Of a DNA stretch of 64,000 nucleotides, positions 1 through 8,170 are shown piece after piece. The DNA is taken from contig CAMDPX010000002.1 of the NCBI GenBank assembly GCA_945905295.1, forward strand, positions 46,205-110,204. The letters run 5' to 3'. Under the pieces are notes generated by a model, which saw nothing but the letters and a program-made list of their open reading frames with translations, was not told the origin of the DNA and searched no databases. This DNA comes from Planctomyces sp. SH-PL62 (lineage in GTDB: Bacteria > Planctomycetota > Planctomycetia > Planctomycetales > Planctomycetaceae). How positions within the stretch are numbered: the first letter of the stretch is position 1; every line of letters starts with the position of its first letter. A program made the translations under genes and the position numbers.

Positions 1-813
1 GAAAAACAACCGACCGAACGGACGATGCACCTGTTTTCTCAGATCGTCGATGCGTTCGAGATCACCAAGTTCGAGCCCAGCAATCCACTCATCGTTGTCA
101 CCTCCACTCCGTTGAACGCCGAACAATTAAAGCTCGTCACGTATGATCCGGCCGCCGAAGAGTCCCGCGCGATGATGGCAAAAATGACGGCGAAAACTCC
201 AACAAACCCGGCCGCACCGGGACCGCCTGGCTCCACCGAGGCCGCACACGAACATCTCGTCGATGACCTCGCCGGTAAAACGCCGGATGCCAAGTGTGGC
301 TATGAATTGAAAGTCACCTTTCAACCCGGCTTTTCCATCGGCAAGGTGCGCGAGGTCTTGCATATTCACACCAACGTCCCCACGAGCCCGCAAGCCGATG
401 CACCCGTCGCTCCGCCATTCAGCGTGACATTCACGGGAACTCGTTCGGGGCCGGTCCAAATCCTCGGCACACCCGGCATCAGTTGGTCGCCGGAAGACAG
501 CATCTTGCGGATGGGGCGTTTCCCGGCCAAAGAGGGAAAGAAGGCCAAGCTAGTCGTGTTCGTGAAGAAGATGGAACAGGAATTGGAAATCACGGAAGCC
601 AAGTTGGATCCCCCAAAGTTGAAATACGAATTCCGCAAAGATGAAAAGTTCAACGCCCCCGGCCGCAATAAATACGAGATCATCGTCGAGGTTCCCGCCG
701 ACGGAGTTCCGCTGAGCCTGGGAGGTGGCGAGCGAGCCGGCTCGGTCGTCCTGCAGACCAACCACCCGGAAGCCAAGACCATCAAATTCGACCTCGAGTT
801 CACCTCGTTCTGA
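1..813 (+). CDS. C-terminal part of a DUF1573-like secreted/surface protein (5'-partial)
   Basis: The reading frame is open from the first base of the window, so the true start lies upstream; an internal ATG at 25 is probably not the start. What remains is about 270 residues of beta-rich sequence with two repeat-like segments, each ending in a phrase of the kind 'HIHTNVP' or 'VVLQTNHPEAKTIKFDLEF'. That pattern is typical of the immunoglobulin-like DUF1573 domains common in planctomycetes, whose role is unknown but which are usually exported. A low-complexity linker rich in Ala, Pro and Lys (roughly codons 50-75) separates the parts. The next gene follows after 17 bases with its own Shine-Dalgarno, so the two probably form an operon. 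The family call is by motif resemblance only. Confidence 0.55.
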   Translation, partial: EKQPTERTMHLFSQIVDAFEITKFEPSNPLIVVTSTPLNAEQLKLVTYDPAAEESRAMMAKMTAKTPTNPAAPGPPGSTEAAHEHLVDDLAGKTPDAKCGYELKVTFQPGFSIGKVREVLHIHTNVPTSPQADAPVAPPFSVTFTGTRSGPVQILGTPGISWSPEDSILRMGRFPAKEGKKAKLVVFVKKMEQELEITEAKLDPPKLKYEFRKDEKFNAPGRNKYEIIVEVPADGVPLSLGGGERAGSVVLQTNHPEAKTIKFDLEFTSF

Positions 814-830
814 AGACAAGGAATGTTCGC

Positions 831-2504
831 ATGAGCCGCCTTCGACACGGACTGGTCGCAAGCTTGCTAAGCCTCTCGCTCGGCAGCTTGAGCGGCTGCA
901 ACGAAGCTCCCGTTTCAGATCCATCATCCAAGTCAGACACGCCGCTTCTCTTATCGTCCGAACAGAATTCGGTCACGGCCGAAAAGTCGGGCGGTCTCAA
1001 GCTCGACTCCGCCAGCACGGCTGACACGGTGGCAGACAAGGCTTCGTCGAATGACGTCGTGCTGACCTCGAACGATCAACCGAAGTCCGACGCCAAGAAG
1101 CCACTCGTCGCCGACAAGCCACTGTTCGACGGTTGGGGCAAACCAGCTCTCGCGTTGGTGCTCTCGGGCGAACAACACGGCTACTTCGAACCGTGCGGCT
1201 GTGCCGAGAACCAATCGGGGGGCGTGTCGCGGCGGCATGACCTCATCAAAAAGATCCAAGCCAAGGGCTGGCCGCTGACCAGCTTCGATCTCGGCGGCAC
1301 CGTCAATCGCAATCGTCCGCAGACGAAGCTGAAGTTCCAGACGTTCCTCGCGGCGATGAAAGACATGCGCTACAGCGTGCTCAACCTCGGCCCCGAAGAA
1401 TTGAAACTCGGTGCGGCCGACTTGCTGGCCTACCACAACCCGGACCCGAAAGACCCCAGCAGTCTGGCGTTCGTCTCCGCCAACGTGACGTTGTTTGGTT
1501 CACCGGATCTCGGCACGCCGGTCCGTTCCAAAGTGCTGACGCTCGGCAAGCACAAGGTCGGCGTGACGTCGGTGCTCGGCGTGAGCTTCCGCAACGAGAT
1601 CGCTCCGCCCGGTGCCAACGTCGATATCGTCATCGACGATCCCGCCATCGCGCTGCCCCCCGTGCTCAAAGAGATGCAAACTCAGCAACCCGACTTGCTG
1701 GTGCTGCTGTCTCACGGCACGCTCGCCGAAGGCAAAGCCCTCGCAACCAAGTTTCCGCAGTTCGCAGTGGTACTCACTTCTGGCGGTGCCGAAGACCCTG
1801 AGTTCGATAACCCACAGAAGGTCGGTCAATCACTGGTCGTCCAAGTCGGACACAAAGGGAAATACACCGGAGTTGTCGGGTTCTTCCCGGAGGACTCGCA
1901 AAACCGCCTTCGCTTTGAACTCATCAAACTGACTCAAGACCGCTTCCAAGACTCGGACAAGATGGTCGAGCATATGAAGTTCTACCAAGAACTGCTGATG
2001 ACCTCGCAACTCGCTGAGACCGAACCGCCGATCAAAACGTCCAACGGGGCGAAGTTCGTCGGCTCAAAAACCTGCGGTGAGTGCCATACCAAAGCGTTCG
2101 CCGTTTGGGAGAAGTCTGGCCACGCACACGCTTACGACAGTCTCATCAAGGGTCGGCCGGAGAAGGCCGCCACTTGGGTCTCGCGCATCCACGACCCCGA
2201 ATGCCTCGCCTGCCACGTCACCGGCTGGCACGCTCAAGACGTCTTGCGCTACGTCAGTGGCTTCGAGAGCAAACCAAAGACGCCGCTCTTGCTCGACAAC
2301 GGCTGCGAAAACTGCCACGGCCCCGGCAGCAAACACATCGCACTGATCAACGACGGCAAAAAGGCAGAAGCGAAAAAAGAGATCCGCATCACGCTCGCCG
2401 AGTCCAAGAAGACGCAGTGCTACACCTGTCACGACGGCGACAACAGCCCCAAGTTCAAAGCCGATGCGTACTGGGAGAAGATCAAGCACTCCGGTTTGGA
2501 TTAA
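831..2504 (+). CDS. Lipoprotein with metallophosphatase-like and multihaem cytochrome c554-like domains
   Basis: 557 residues. The N-terminus is a lipoprotein signal with lipobox LSGC (Cys23), preceded by AAGGA, so the protein should be anchored outside the cytoplasmic membrane. After a Ser/Lys-rich linker, residues about 100-390 resemble the calcineurin-like/5'-nucleotidase fold, with the phrase 'GEQHGYFEPCGC' at its start and 'LLSHGTLAEG' later. The C-terminal third (about 405-557) carries four CxxCH haem sites (CGECH, CLACH, CENCH, CYTCH), as in cytochrome c554-type multihaem proteins. The architecture suggests a periplasmic electron-transfer protein coupled to a hydrolase-like domain; substrate and redox partner are unknown. 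It probably shares an operon with the preceding gene. Canonical metal ligands of the phosphatase were not all identified, so that domain may not be catalytic. Confidence 0.7.
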   Translation: MSRLRHGLVASLLSLSLGSLSGCNEAPVSDPSSKSDTPLLLSSEQNSVTAEKSGGLKLDSASTADTVADKASSNDVVLTSNDQPKSDAKKPLVADKPLFDGWGKPALALVLSGEQHGYFEPCGCAENQSGGVSRRHDLIKKIQAKGWPLTSFDLGGTVNRNRPQTKLKFQTFLAAMKDMRYSVLNLGPEELKLGAADLLAYHNPDPKDPSSLAFVSANVTLFGSPDLGTPVRSKVLTLGKHKVGVTSVLGVSFRNEIAPPGANVDIVIDDPAIALPPVLKEMQTQQPDLLVLLSHGTLAEGKALATKFPQFAVVLTSGGAEDPEFDNPQKVGQSLVVQVGHKGKYTGVVGFFPEDSQNRLRFELIKLTQDRFQDSDKMVEHMKFYQELLMTSQLAETEPPIKTSNGAKFVGSKTCGECHTKAFAVWEKSGHAHAYDSLIKGRPEKAATWVSRIHDPECLACHVTGWHAQDVLRYVSGFESKPKTPLLLDNGCENCHGPGSKHIALINDGKKAEAKKEIRITLAESKKTQCYTCHDGDNSPKFKADAYWEKIKHSGLD

Positions 2505-2625
2505 CCACTGACTTCCGCCGCCCCCAGTCATTTCTCTGGCCCCATTCCTTTGCCAGACTCTCTGCTTGACGGCGTCTGAATTGCGACCGCGCGCGACGTC
2601 CCATAACGTACCGCCCCGCGCCTTC

Positions 2626-2649
2626 GTGGGGCACGTTTCCAACGTGCCC
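2626..2649. repeat. Solo half-copy of the GHVSNVP palindrome
   Basis: This 24-base stretch matches one arm of the palindrome found intact in the gamma-glutamyltransferase gene at 53214-53270. No second arm is nearby. It lies in the 191-base gap before the pyruvate carboxylase gene, in which nothing else was recognised. Confidence 0.6.
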
Positions 2650-2695
2650 ATCCGCTTCCCAGTCAGCCAAAAGCTGGCTTCCCCGTCAGGTTGAC

Positions 2696-5600
2696 ATGAG
2701 CAAAATCGAAAAACTGTTGGTGGCGAATCGCTCCGAAATCGCGATTCGCGTCTTCCGCTCGGCCTACGAGTTGGGCATTCGCACCGTCGCGATCTACACG
2801 CACGAAGACCGCTTCGCCCTGCATCGCTTCAAGGCGGACGAGGCGTATCAGATCGGCAAAAAAGGGGAGCCGATCAAGTCGTATCTCGACATCGACGCGA
2901 TCATCGACATCTGCCGTCAACGCGGCATCGACGCGATTCATCCCGGCTACGGCTTCCTGTCCGAGAACCCGAAACTCGCTCAGGCGTGCGCGGACAACGG
3001 CATCACGTTCGTCGGGCCCAGCGTCGAGGCGCTGCACAAGCTCGGCGACAAGACAATCGCGCGCGAGATCGCCCAGGCGGCCGGCGTGCCGGTCCTCAGC
3101 GGCAGTCTGCGAGCGATCGTGGACGCTGATGAAGGACTCACGCTCGCCAAGTCGCTCGGCTTCCCAGTGATTCTGAAGGCCGCTCACGGCGGCGGCGGAC
3201 GCGGGATGCGTGTCGTTCGCGACGAGGCCGACTTCGTCGCGCAGTACGAACAAGCCAAGCGTGAATCGCTTTCGGCGTTCGGCAGCCCGGACATCTTCAT
3301 CGAAAAATTCATTCAGCGAGCACGGCACATCGAAGTGCAATTGCTCGGCGACCAGCACGGCCACCTCGTGCATTTGTTTGAGCGTGACTGCTCGGTCCAG
3401 CGACGGCATCAGAAAGTCGTCGAGATCGCGCCCGCTCCGAATCTCGATCCGAAAGTCCGCGAGGCACTGTGCGACGCGGCGATCAAGATCGGCAAGCAAG
3501 TCGGTTACTACGCAGCCGGCACCGTCGAGTTCCTCGTCGATGCCGACACGAACCAATTCTTTTTCATCGAGGTCAATCCGCGCATCCAGGTCGAGCACAC
3601 CGTCACCGAAGAAGTCACCGGCCTCGATGTCGTGAAGTCGCAGATTCTGATCGCGCAAGGCGAGCCGCTCTCCAACGAGTTAATCGGTATCAACTCGCAA
3701 GCCGACGTGCGAACGACCGGCTTCGCCGTGCAGTGCCGAGTCACGACCGAAGACCCAGCCAACAATTTTCTGCCCGATTATGGTCGCGTCGCGCACTATC
3801 GCTCGGCGGGTGGCATGGGCATTCGCCTGGATGCCGGCTCGGCCTTTAGCGGCGCGGTCGTCAATCCGTTTTATGACTCGCTGCTGGTCAAGGTGACGGC
3901 CCGCGGCCGACGGTTCGTGGATGCGCTCAAGCGGCTGGATCGCTGCCTCGCCGAATTCCGCGTGCGCGGCGTCAAAACAAACATCCCGTTCCTTGTGAAA
4001 CTGCTGCGGCATCCAACGTTTCAAGACGGTCTCTGTACGACAAGGTTCATCGATCAAACGCCGGAACTGTTCCAGTTTCCGAAGCGGCACGACCGAGCAA
4101 CCAAGCTGCTGACGTATCTCGGCGAGATCATCGTTAACGGCAACACGCTTTTCGGCGATCAGCGCCCACAACCCGCACGGCGCGAACCGGCACCGGTGCC
4201 GGACGTCAGTCATCTGAATGCGATCCCGCTTGGGACACGCGACCGCTTGCACGACCTCGGCCCGACGAAGTTTGCCGGTTGGGTCCGTGAGCAGAAGTCG
4301 TTGCTGATGACCGACACGACGTTCCGCGACGCGCATCAATCGCTGCTGGCGACACGACTCCGCACGAAGGATTTTCTGGAGATCGCCGAAGCGTATTCGA
4401 GACTCTGTCCACAACTCTTCTCGCTGGAGATGTGGGGCGGAGCGACCTTCGACACCTCCATGCGGTTCCTCAAAGAGTGCCCGTGGCAGCGGCTGGCCGA
4501 CATGCGCGAGCGGATTCCCAACATCCTCTTCCAGATGCTGCTGCGAGCCTCGAACGCCGTCGGTTACACGAACTACCCGGACAACGTCGTCCGCGAGTTC
4601 GTCCACGAATCGGCGGAATGCGGCATGGACGTGTTCCGTATTTTCGATTCGCTCAACTGCATCCCGAACATGAAGGTCGCGATGGACGCGGTGCTCTCGG
4701 CGACGCCGTCCCACGGAGTCCGGCCGATCTGCGAGGCGGCGATCTGTTACTCCGGAGACATCACGAATCCGGGTCGCACGAAGTACTCGCTGAAGTATTA
4801 CCTCGACATGGCCAAGCTGCTCGAAAAGATGGGCGCGCACATTCTGTGCATCAAAGACATGGCCGGCCTGTGTAAGCCGCGAGCGGCTCGCGAATTGGTC
4901 CGCGCGTTGAAGCAAGAGATCGGCATCCCGATCCACTTCCACACGCACGACACCGGAGGCATCCAGTCGGCGTCGATCCTGATGGCCGCCGAGGAAGAAC
5001 TCGACATCGCCGACGCCGCGATGGCCCCCATGAGCGGCGGCACATCACAGCCGAATCTCAATTCGCTCAGCGAAAGTCTGCGGTTCTCGCCGCGCGAGAC
5101 GGGCCTGAACTCGCAGCATCTCGACGACATCGCCCTGTATTGGAAAGCGGTGCGCCAATTCTATTCGCCGTTTGAAAGCGAACAGCAGCCGGCCACGACC
5201 GATCTGTACTCACACGAGATGCCCGGCGGGCAGTACACGAATCTGTATCAGCAGGCGAAGTCACTGGGCCTCGCCGGCCAATGGACGGAGATCTGCAAAG
5301 CGTACGCGCAAGTCAACCTGATGGTCGGCGACATCGTGAAGGTCACGCCCAGCTCGAAGGCCGTCGGTGACATGGCTCTGTTCATGGTCGCCAATAAGCT
5401 CACCCCTGAAGCAATCCTCGACGGCGGCCGAGAACTCGCCTTCCCGGAATCGATCATCGAATTGCTAAGCGGCGCGATGGGCTTCCCCGAAGGAGGCTTC
5501 CCCGAACGCATCCAGCAAATCATTCTCCGCGACCGCAAACCGTTCACGACTCGCCCCGGCGAAACGCTGCCGGCGGCCGACTTCGACAAAGTCGGCGAAA

Positions 5601-6160
5601 CATTGAAGGGGACGCTCAAGCACGAACCAACTCGCCGCGAGAAGCTCAGCAGCGTGCTGTACCCGAAGGTCTTCGACGAGTTCGCTCAACACGTCGCGAA
5701 GTATTCCGACACCAGCATCTTCCCCACGCCGGTCTTCTTCTACGGCATGAACACCGGCGAAGAGATCTCGATCGACATCGAGTCCGGTAAGACGCTCATC
5801 ATCAAGTACCTGACGATGAGTGAACCTCACGCCGACGGCTCGCGCAACGTCTTCTTTGAACTCAACGGCCAACCGCGCGACGTGACCGTCGTCGACCGCT
5901 CGCTGGAACCGACCGAGAAACGTGCCGTCAAATCCGACCCCGCCGACGCGAACCAAGTCGGAGCCTCCATGCCCGGCATGGTCGTCACCGTCGCCATCCA
6001 ACCGGGCGACAGCGTCAAGAAGGGCCAAAAGCTCCTGACCGTCGAAGCCATGAAAATGGAAACGACGATTTCAGCAGAACGGGACGGCAAGATCGCTGAC
6101 ATACTCGTCAAACCGGGCAGCCAAGTTTCGACAGGCGATCTGCTGCTGAAGTTCGCGTGA
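2696..6160 (+). CDS. pyc: Pyruvate carboxylase
   Basis: 1154 residues, the usual length of a single-chain pyruvate carboxylase, which makes oxaloacetate from pyruvate, bicarbonate and ATP to refill the TCA cycle. The order is complete. Biotin carboxylase spans about 1-450, with ATP-grasp glycine loop 'KAAHGGGGRGM' and the 'EVNPRIQVEHTVTEE' signature. The carboxyltransferase TIM barrel spans about 520-800, beginning 'TDTTFRDAHQSLLATR'. The PYC/OADA domain spans about 820-1030. The C-terminal biotinyl domain has the site EAMKMET, with biotin-accepting Lys1120. The enzyme is cytoplasmic. The ATG at 2696 is preceded by only a weak AGG, but the protein starts where the family does. It stands alone between unrelated genes. 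Confidence 0.97.
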   Translation: MSKIEKLLVANRSEIAIRVFRSAYELGIRTVAIYTHEDRFALHRFKADEAYQIGKKGEPIKSYLDIDAIIDICRQRGIDAIHPGYGFLSENPKLAQACADNGITFVGPSVEALHKLGDKTIAREIAQAAGVPVLSGSLRAIVDADEGLTLAKSLGFPVILKAAHGGGGRGMRVVRDEADFVAQYEQAKRESLSAFGSPDIFIEKFIQRARHIEVQLLGDQHGHLVHLFERDCSVQRRHQKVVEIAPAPNLDPKVREALCDAAIKIGKQVGYYAAGTVEFLVDADTNQFFFIEVNPRIQVEHTVTEEVTGLDVVKSQILIAQGEPLSNELIGINSQADVRTTGFAVQCRVTTEDPANNFLPDYGRVAHYRSAGGMGIRLDAGSAFSGAVVNPFYDSLLVKVTARGRRFVDALKRLDRCLAEFRVRGVKTNIPFLVKLLRHPTFQDGLCTTRFIDQTPELFQFPKRHDRATKLLTYLGEIIVNGNTLFGDQRPQPARREPAPVPDVSHLNAIPLGTRDRLHDLGPTKFAGWVREQKSLLMTDTTFRDAHQSLLATRLRTKDFLEIAEAYSRLCPQLFSLEMWGGATFDTSMRFLKECPWQRLADMRERIPNILFQMLLRASNAVGYTNYPDNVVREFVHESAECGMDVFRIFDSLNCIPNMKVAMDAVLSATPSHGVRPICEAAICYSGDITNPGRTKYSLKYYLDMAKLLEKMGAHILCIKDMAGLCKPRAARELVRALKQEIGIPIHFHTHDTGGIQSASILMAAEEELDIADAAMAPMSGGTSQPNLNSLSESLRFSPRETGLNSQHLDDIALYWKAVRQFYSPFESEQQPATTDLYSHEMPGGQYTNLYQQAKSLGLAGQWTEICKAYAQVNLMVGDIVKVTPSSKAVGDMALFMVANKLTPEAILDGGRELAFPESIIELLSGAMGFPEGGFPERIQQIILRDRKPFTTRPGETLPAADFDKVGETLKGTLKHEPTRREKLSSVLYPKVFDEFAQHVAKYSDTSIFPTPVFFYGMNTGEEISIDIESGKTLIIKYLTMSEPHADGSRNVFFELNGQPRDVTVVDRSLEPTEKRAVKSDPADANQVGASMPGMVVTVAIQPGDSVKKGQKLLTVEAMKMETTISAERDGKIADILVKPGSQVSTGDLLLKFA

Positions 6161-6236
6161 TGTTCCGCCGCGCGGTGCCTCCGCCGTCAACAACACTCAA
6201 ATTGAATCAATCAGAAGTGAGCCCTATGTTGGTGAG

Positions 6237-6665
6237 GTGAGCGATTTGCCAACACGACCACCAACGGCCAGCGAGCTACTTGCTGATCCCATCGTGGTAC
6301 AAGCGTTGGATCAAGCCTGGGAAGATTCTCAGTCCGATGACCCGGCGAATCGGCATGAAGAAGGGGGCTGGATCTTCATGAATCTCACGACCGGCGAGCT
6401 CACAGCTCGCCGTGCCGCGAGAGGCGAACAAGCGGCAATTGATCTGAGTCAGCCACCGCGCGGTGAGGGGCTGGTTGTGGGAAAGTTTCATACTCATCCC
6501 AATCCATCGAGCGAAGGTTGGGAGTCCGGTCCCAGCGAGTCCGACAGAATCGTGGATGATCGACATGGCGTGCCCGACCTGATTCGTGCCGACGACGGCG
6601 TGTTTGTTTCGGGGCCGAACAGCCGCCGAGGTGGACTCGCGGGTGGATCGGGCTTTCCAAGCTGA
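6237..6665 (+). CDS. JAB/MPN-type metalloprotease domain protein (putative toxin-type effector or deubiquitinase-like)
   Basis: 142 residues with a GTG start. The core has a JAMM-like zinc motif: a Glu in 'EEGGWIF', then 'KFHTHPNP', then about twelve residues to 'SESD', i.e. E...HxH...SxxD. JAB domains cleave isopeptide or peptide bonds. In bacteria, small JAB/DUF4329-like domains also occur as C-terminal domains of polymorphic toxins. There is no signal peptide and no large N-terminal delivery domain, so this is a free-standing domain. The next gene, 26 bases on, resembles an NTF2-fold immunity protein, which supports an effector/immunity reading. The ending 'RRGGLAGGSGFPS' is low complexity. 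The function is inferred from motif and context. Confidence 0.55.
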   Translation: MSDLPTRPPTASELLADPIVVQALDQAWEDSQSDDPANRHEEGGWIFMNLTTGELTARRAARGEQAAIDLSQPPRGEGLVVGKFHTHPNPSSEGWESGPSESDRIVDDRHGVPDLIRADDGVFVSGPNSRRGGLAGGSGFPS

Positions 6666-6691
6666 TACGATGCCCGTGAAGGAGACCAAGC

Positions 6692-6937
6692 ATGGCCACC
6701 ACAGTGATTTCCCCTGGCGACAAAACGATCTCGTGCGACCAGGCCCTGAAGATTGCACGCACCGACGCCGAACGGGTCTATCGTGACCTGTCGCCGTATC
6801 GTATTAGCGTCGTCCTGGAGTCCGATGGTTGGCAGATCGATTACGTCTTGAAGGATGCGGCCTTGCAAGGAGGCGGTCCCCATTACCTCATCGACGATCA
6901 GACCGGCGTCATCCTTTCCAAACGCTACGAGCAGTAA
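6692..6937 (+). CDS. NTF2-fold immunity-like small protein
   Basis: 81 residues. The pattern 'ALKIARTDAERVY...', a central 'DGWQIDYVL', then 'GGGPHYLIDDQTGVIL' and a final 'RYEQ' resembles the NTF2-fold immunity family (Imm-NTF2 type) that protects cells carrying polymorphic toxins. It lies 26 bases after the JAB-domain gene on the same strand, the usual spacing of an effector and its immunity gene. It has no signal peptide and should be cytoplasmic. The assignment rests on pattern resemblance; a PepSY-like fold is the main alternative. Confidence 0.5.
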   Translation: MATTVISPGDKTISCDQALKIARTDAERVYRDLSPYRISVVLESDGWQIDYVLKDAALQGGGPHYLIDDQTGVILSKRYEQ

Positions 6938-7065
6938 GACGAACTGCCTCCTTCACCATTGAACCCCAGCCTCTGGTTTCCGTTGCTTTGCAAATTCGAT
7001 GCAACGGACAGCGGTGCCCTGAATCGTTTGCCGAACTCTCGAGCGGCCTCTTCCGGAGAACTGAA

Positions 7066-7740
7066 ATGAGAATTTGTGTCGGCCTGTTTTCGCTGTTGGC
7101 GTTCGTATTCGTGGTTGCTCCGCTGCGGGCCGAGGACAAGTCGCCCAGTGCGAAGTGGGAGAAAGACATTCAAGCGTTTGAGGCCGCCGATAAGCAGAAT
7201 GCGCCGCCGACCGGAGGCGTGTTGTTTGTCGGAGCGTCAGGCATCAAGTTGTGGACCTCGTTGGAGAAGGACTTTCCGAATCATCGCGTCATCAATCGTG
7301 GGTTCGGGGGCTCGCAGATTGCGGATGTCACGTACTTCGCGGATCGGATCGTCGTCCCCTACAAGCCGAAGCTGATCGTGCTGCAATCGGGGGGCAACGA
7401 CATCAACGCCGGTAAGACTCCCGAACAAGTGGCCGACGATTTCAAAGCCTTCGTCGCCAAAGTGCGAGCCGCTCTGCCGGAGACGCGCATTGCGTACTTC
7501 TCGATGCAGCCCGCACCGGCGCGGTGGTCTCAGGCCGAGAAGCAGAAGAAGGGCAATCAGCTCATCAAAGAGCAGATCGCCGCCGGTAAGAACATGGTTT
7601 ACATCAACGCCTGGGATGCGTTCATCGGCCCCGATGGGATGCCACGAGGCGAACTGTTCGTCGCTGACAAATTGCATCACAACGCGGAGGGCTACAAGGT
7701 TCGCGCGGAGTTGACGAGGCCGTATCTTGAGGACAAGTAA
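7066..7740 (+). CDS. Secreted SGNH/GDSL-family hydrolase
   Basis: 224 residues from the ATG at 7066. I chose this start because GGAG lies just upstream and a signal peptide begins there (MRICVGLF... ending near 'RAEDK'). The SGNH blocks are visible. Block I is 'LFVGASGIKLW', with nucleophile Ser58. Block II is 'NRGFGGSQIADV', block III 'SGGNDIN' and block V 'DKLHHNAEGY', which gives the Asp-His pair. Such enzymes remove acyl or acetyl groups from lipids or polysaccharides; the substrate is not evident here. The protein should act in the periplasm. The frame is open further upstream to 6829, but that part has no signal-like or conserved sequence. Confidence 0.85.
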   Translation: MRICVGLFSLLAFVFVVAPLRAEDKSPSAKWEKDIQAFEAADKQNAPPTGGVLFVGASGIKLWTSLEKDFPNHRVINRGFGGSQIADVTYFADRIVVPYKPKLIVLQSGGNDINAGKTPEQVADDFKAFVAKVRAALPETRIAYFSMQPAPARWSQAEKQKKGNQLIKEQIAAGKNMVYINAWDAFIGPDGMPRGELFVADKLHHNAEGYKVRAELTRPYLEDK

Positions 7741-7803
7741 ACGATCGTCCGACAGTGTCCGTTGCTCAAACACATGGAAAATCGTTCGTCACAGGAACGA
7801 CGC

Positions 7804-8160
7804 ATGAACCGAATTGATCCGAAGCTGGTGACGACATCCTTCTACTTTCCGGGCTATCGAATCCGCCAAAACATGGGCTTGGTTCGCGGGCTGGTGGTCC
7901 GGTCTTGCAGTGCCGCGGGAAACTTCAGCGCCGGGATTCAGAGTTTCTTTGGGGGCGAAGTCACGGCCTACCAGGATCTGTGCGAGAAGGCGCGAGCGGA
8001 CGCCTACGACCAGATGCTCAAACATGCGAGCGAACTGGGAGCGAATGCCATCATCGGTGCGCACTACGATGCCACCGAGGTCTCGCCGGGCATCACGGAG
8101 GTGCTCGCCTACGGAACGGCAGTCTTCGTCCATGCGTCCTCACATTCTGCTCCAGCGTGA
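7804..8160 (+). CDS. YbjQ/UPF0145-family putative heavy-metal-binding protein
   Basis: 118 residues from the ATG at 7804, which has AGGAACG upstream; in-frame ATGs at 7762 and 7774 are less well placed. The sequence has the family pattern: an N-terminal beta segment, 'GLVRGLVVRSCSAAGNF', 'KARADAYDQMLKHASELGANAIIGAHYD' and a final 'VLAYGTAVFV'. YbjQ proteins form pentameric rings and are annotated as metal-binding; their cellular role is unclear. The protein is slightly longer than usual at both ends. No operon partner is evident, although the next gene begins 10 bases after its stop. Confidence 0.8.
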   Translation: MNRIDPKLVTTSFYFPGYRIRQNMGLVRGLVVRSCSAAGNFSAGIQSFFGGEVTAYQDLCEKARADAYDQMLKHASELGANAIIGAHYDATEVSPGITEVLAYGTAVFVHASSHSAPA

Positions 8161-8170
8161 TTGGCACACC

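Noticed and set aside
2663..3658. Long minus-strand frame opposite pyruvate carboxylase
   Set aside because: It is the antisense reading of a fully conserved gene in GC-rich DNA; its sequence is Arg/Asp/Val-rich without any family pattern.
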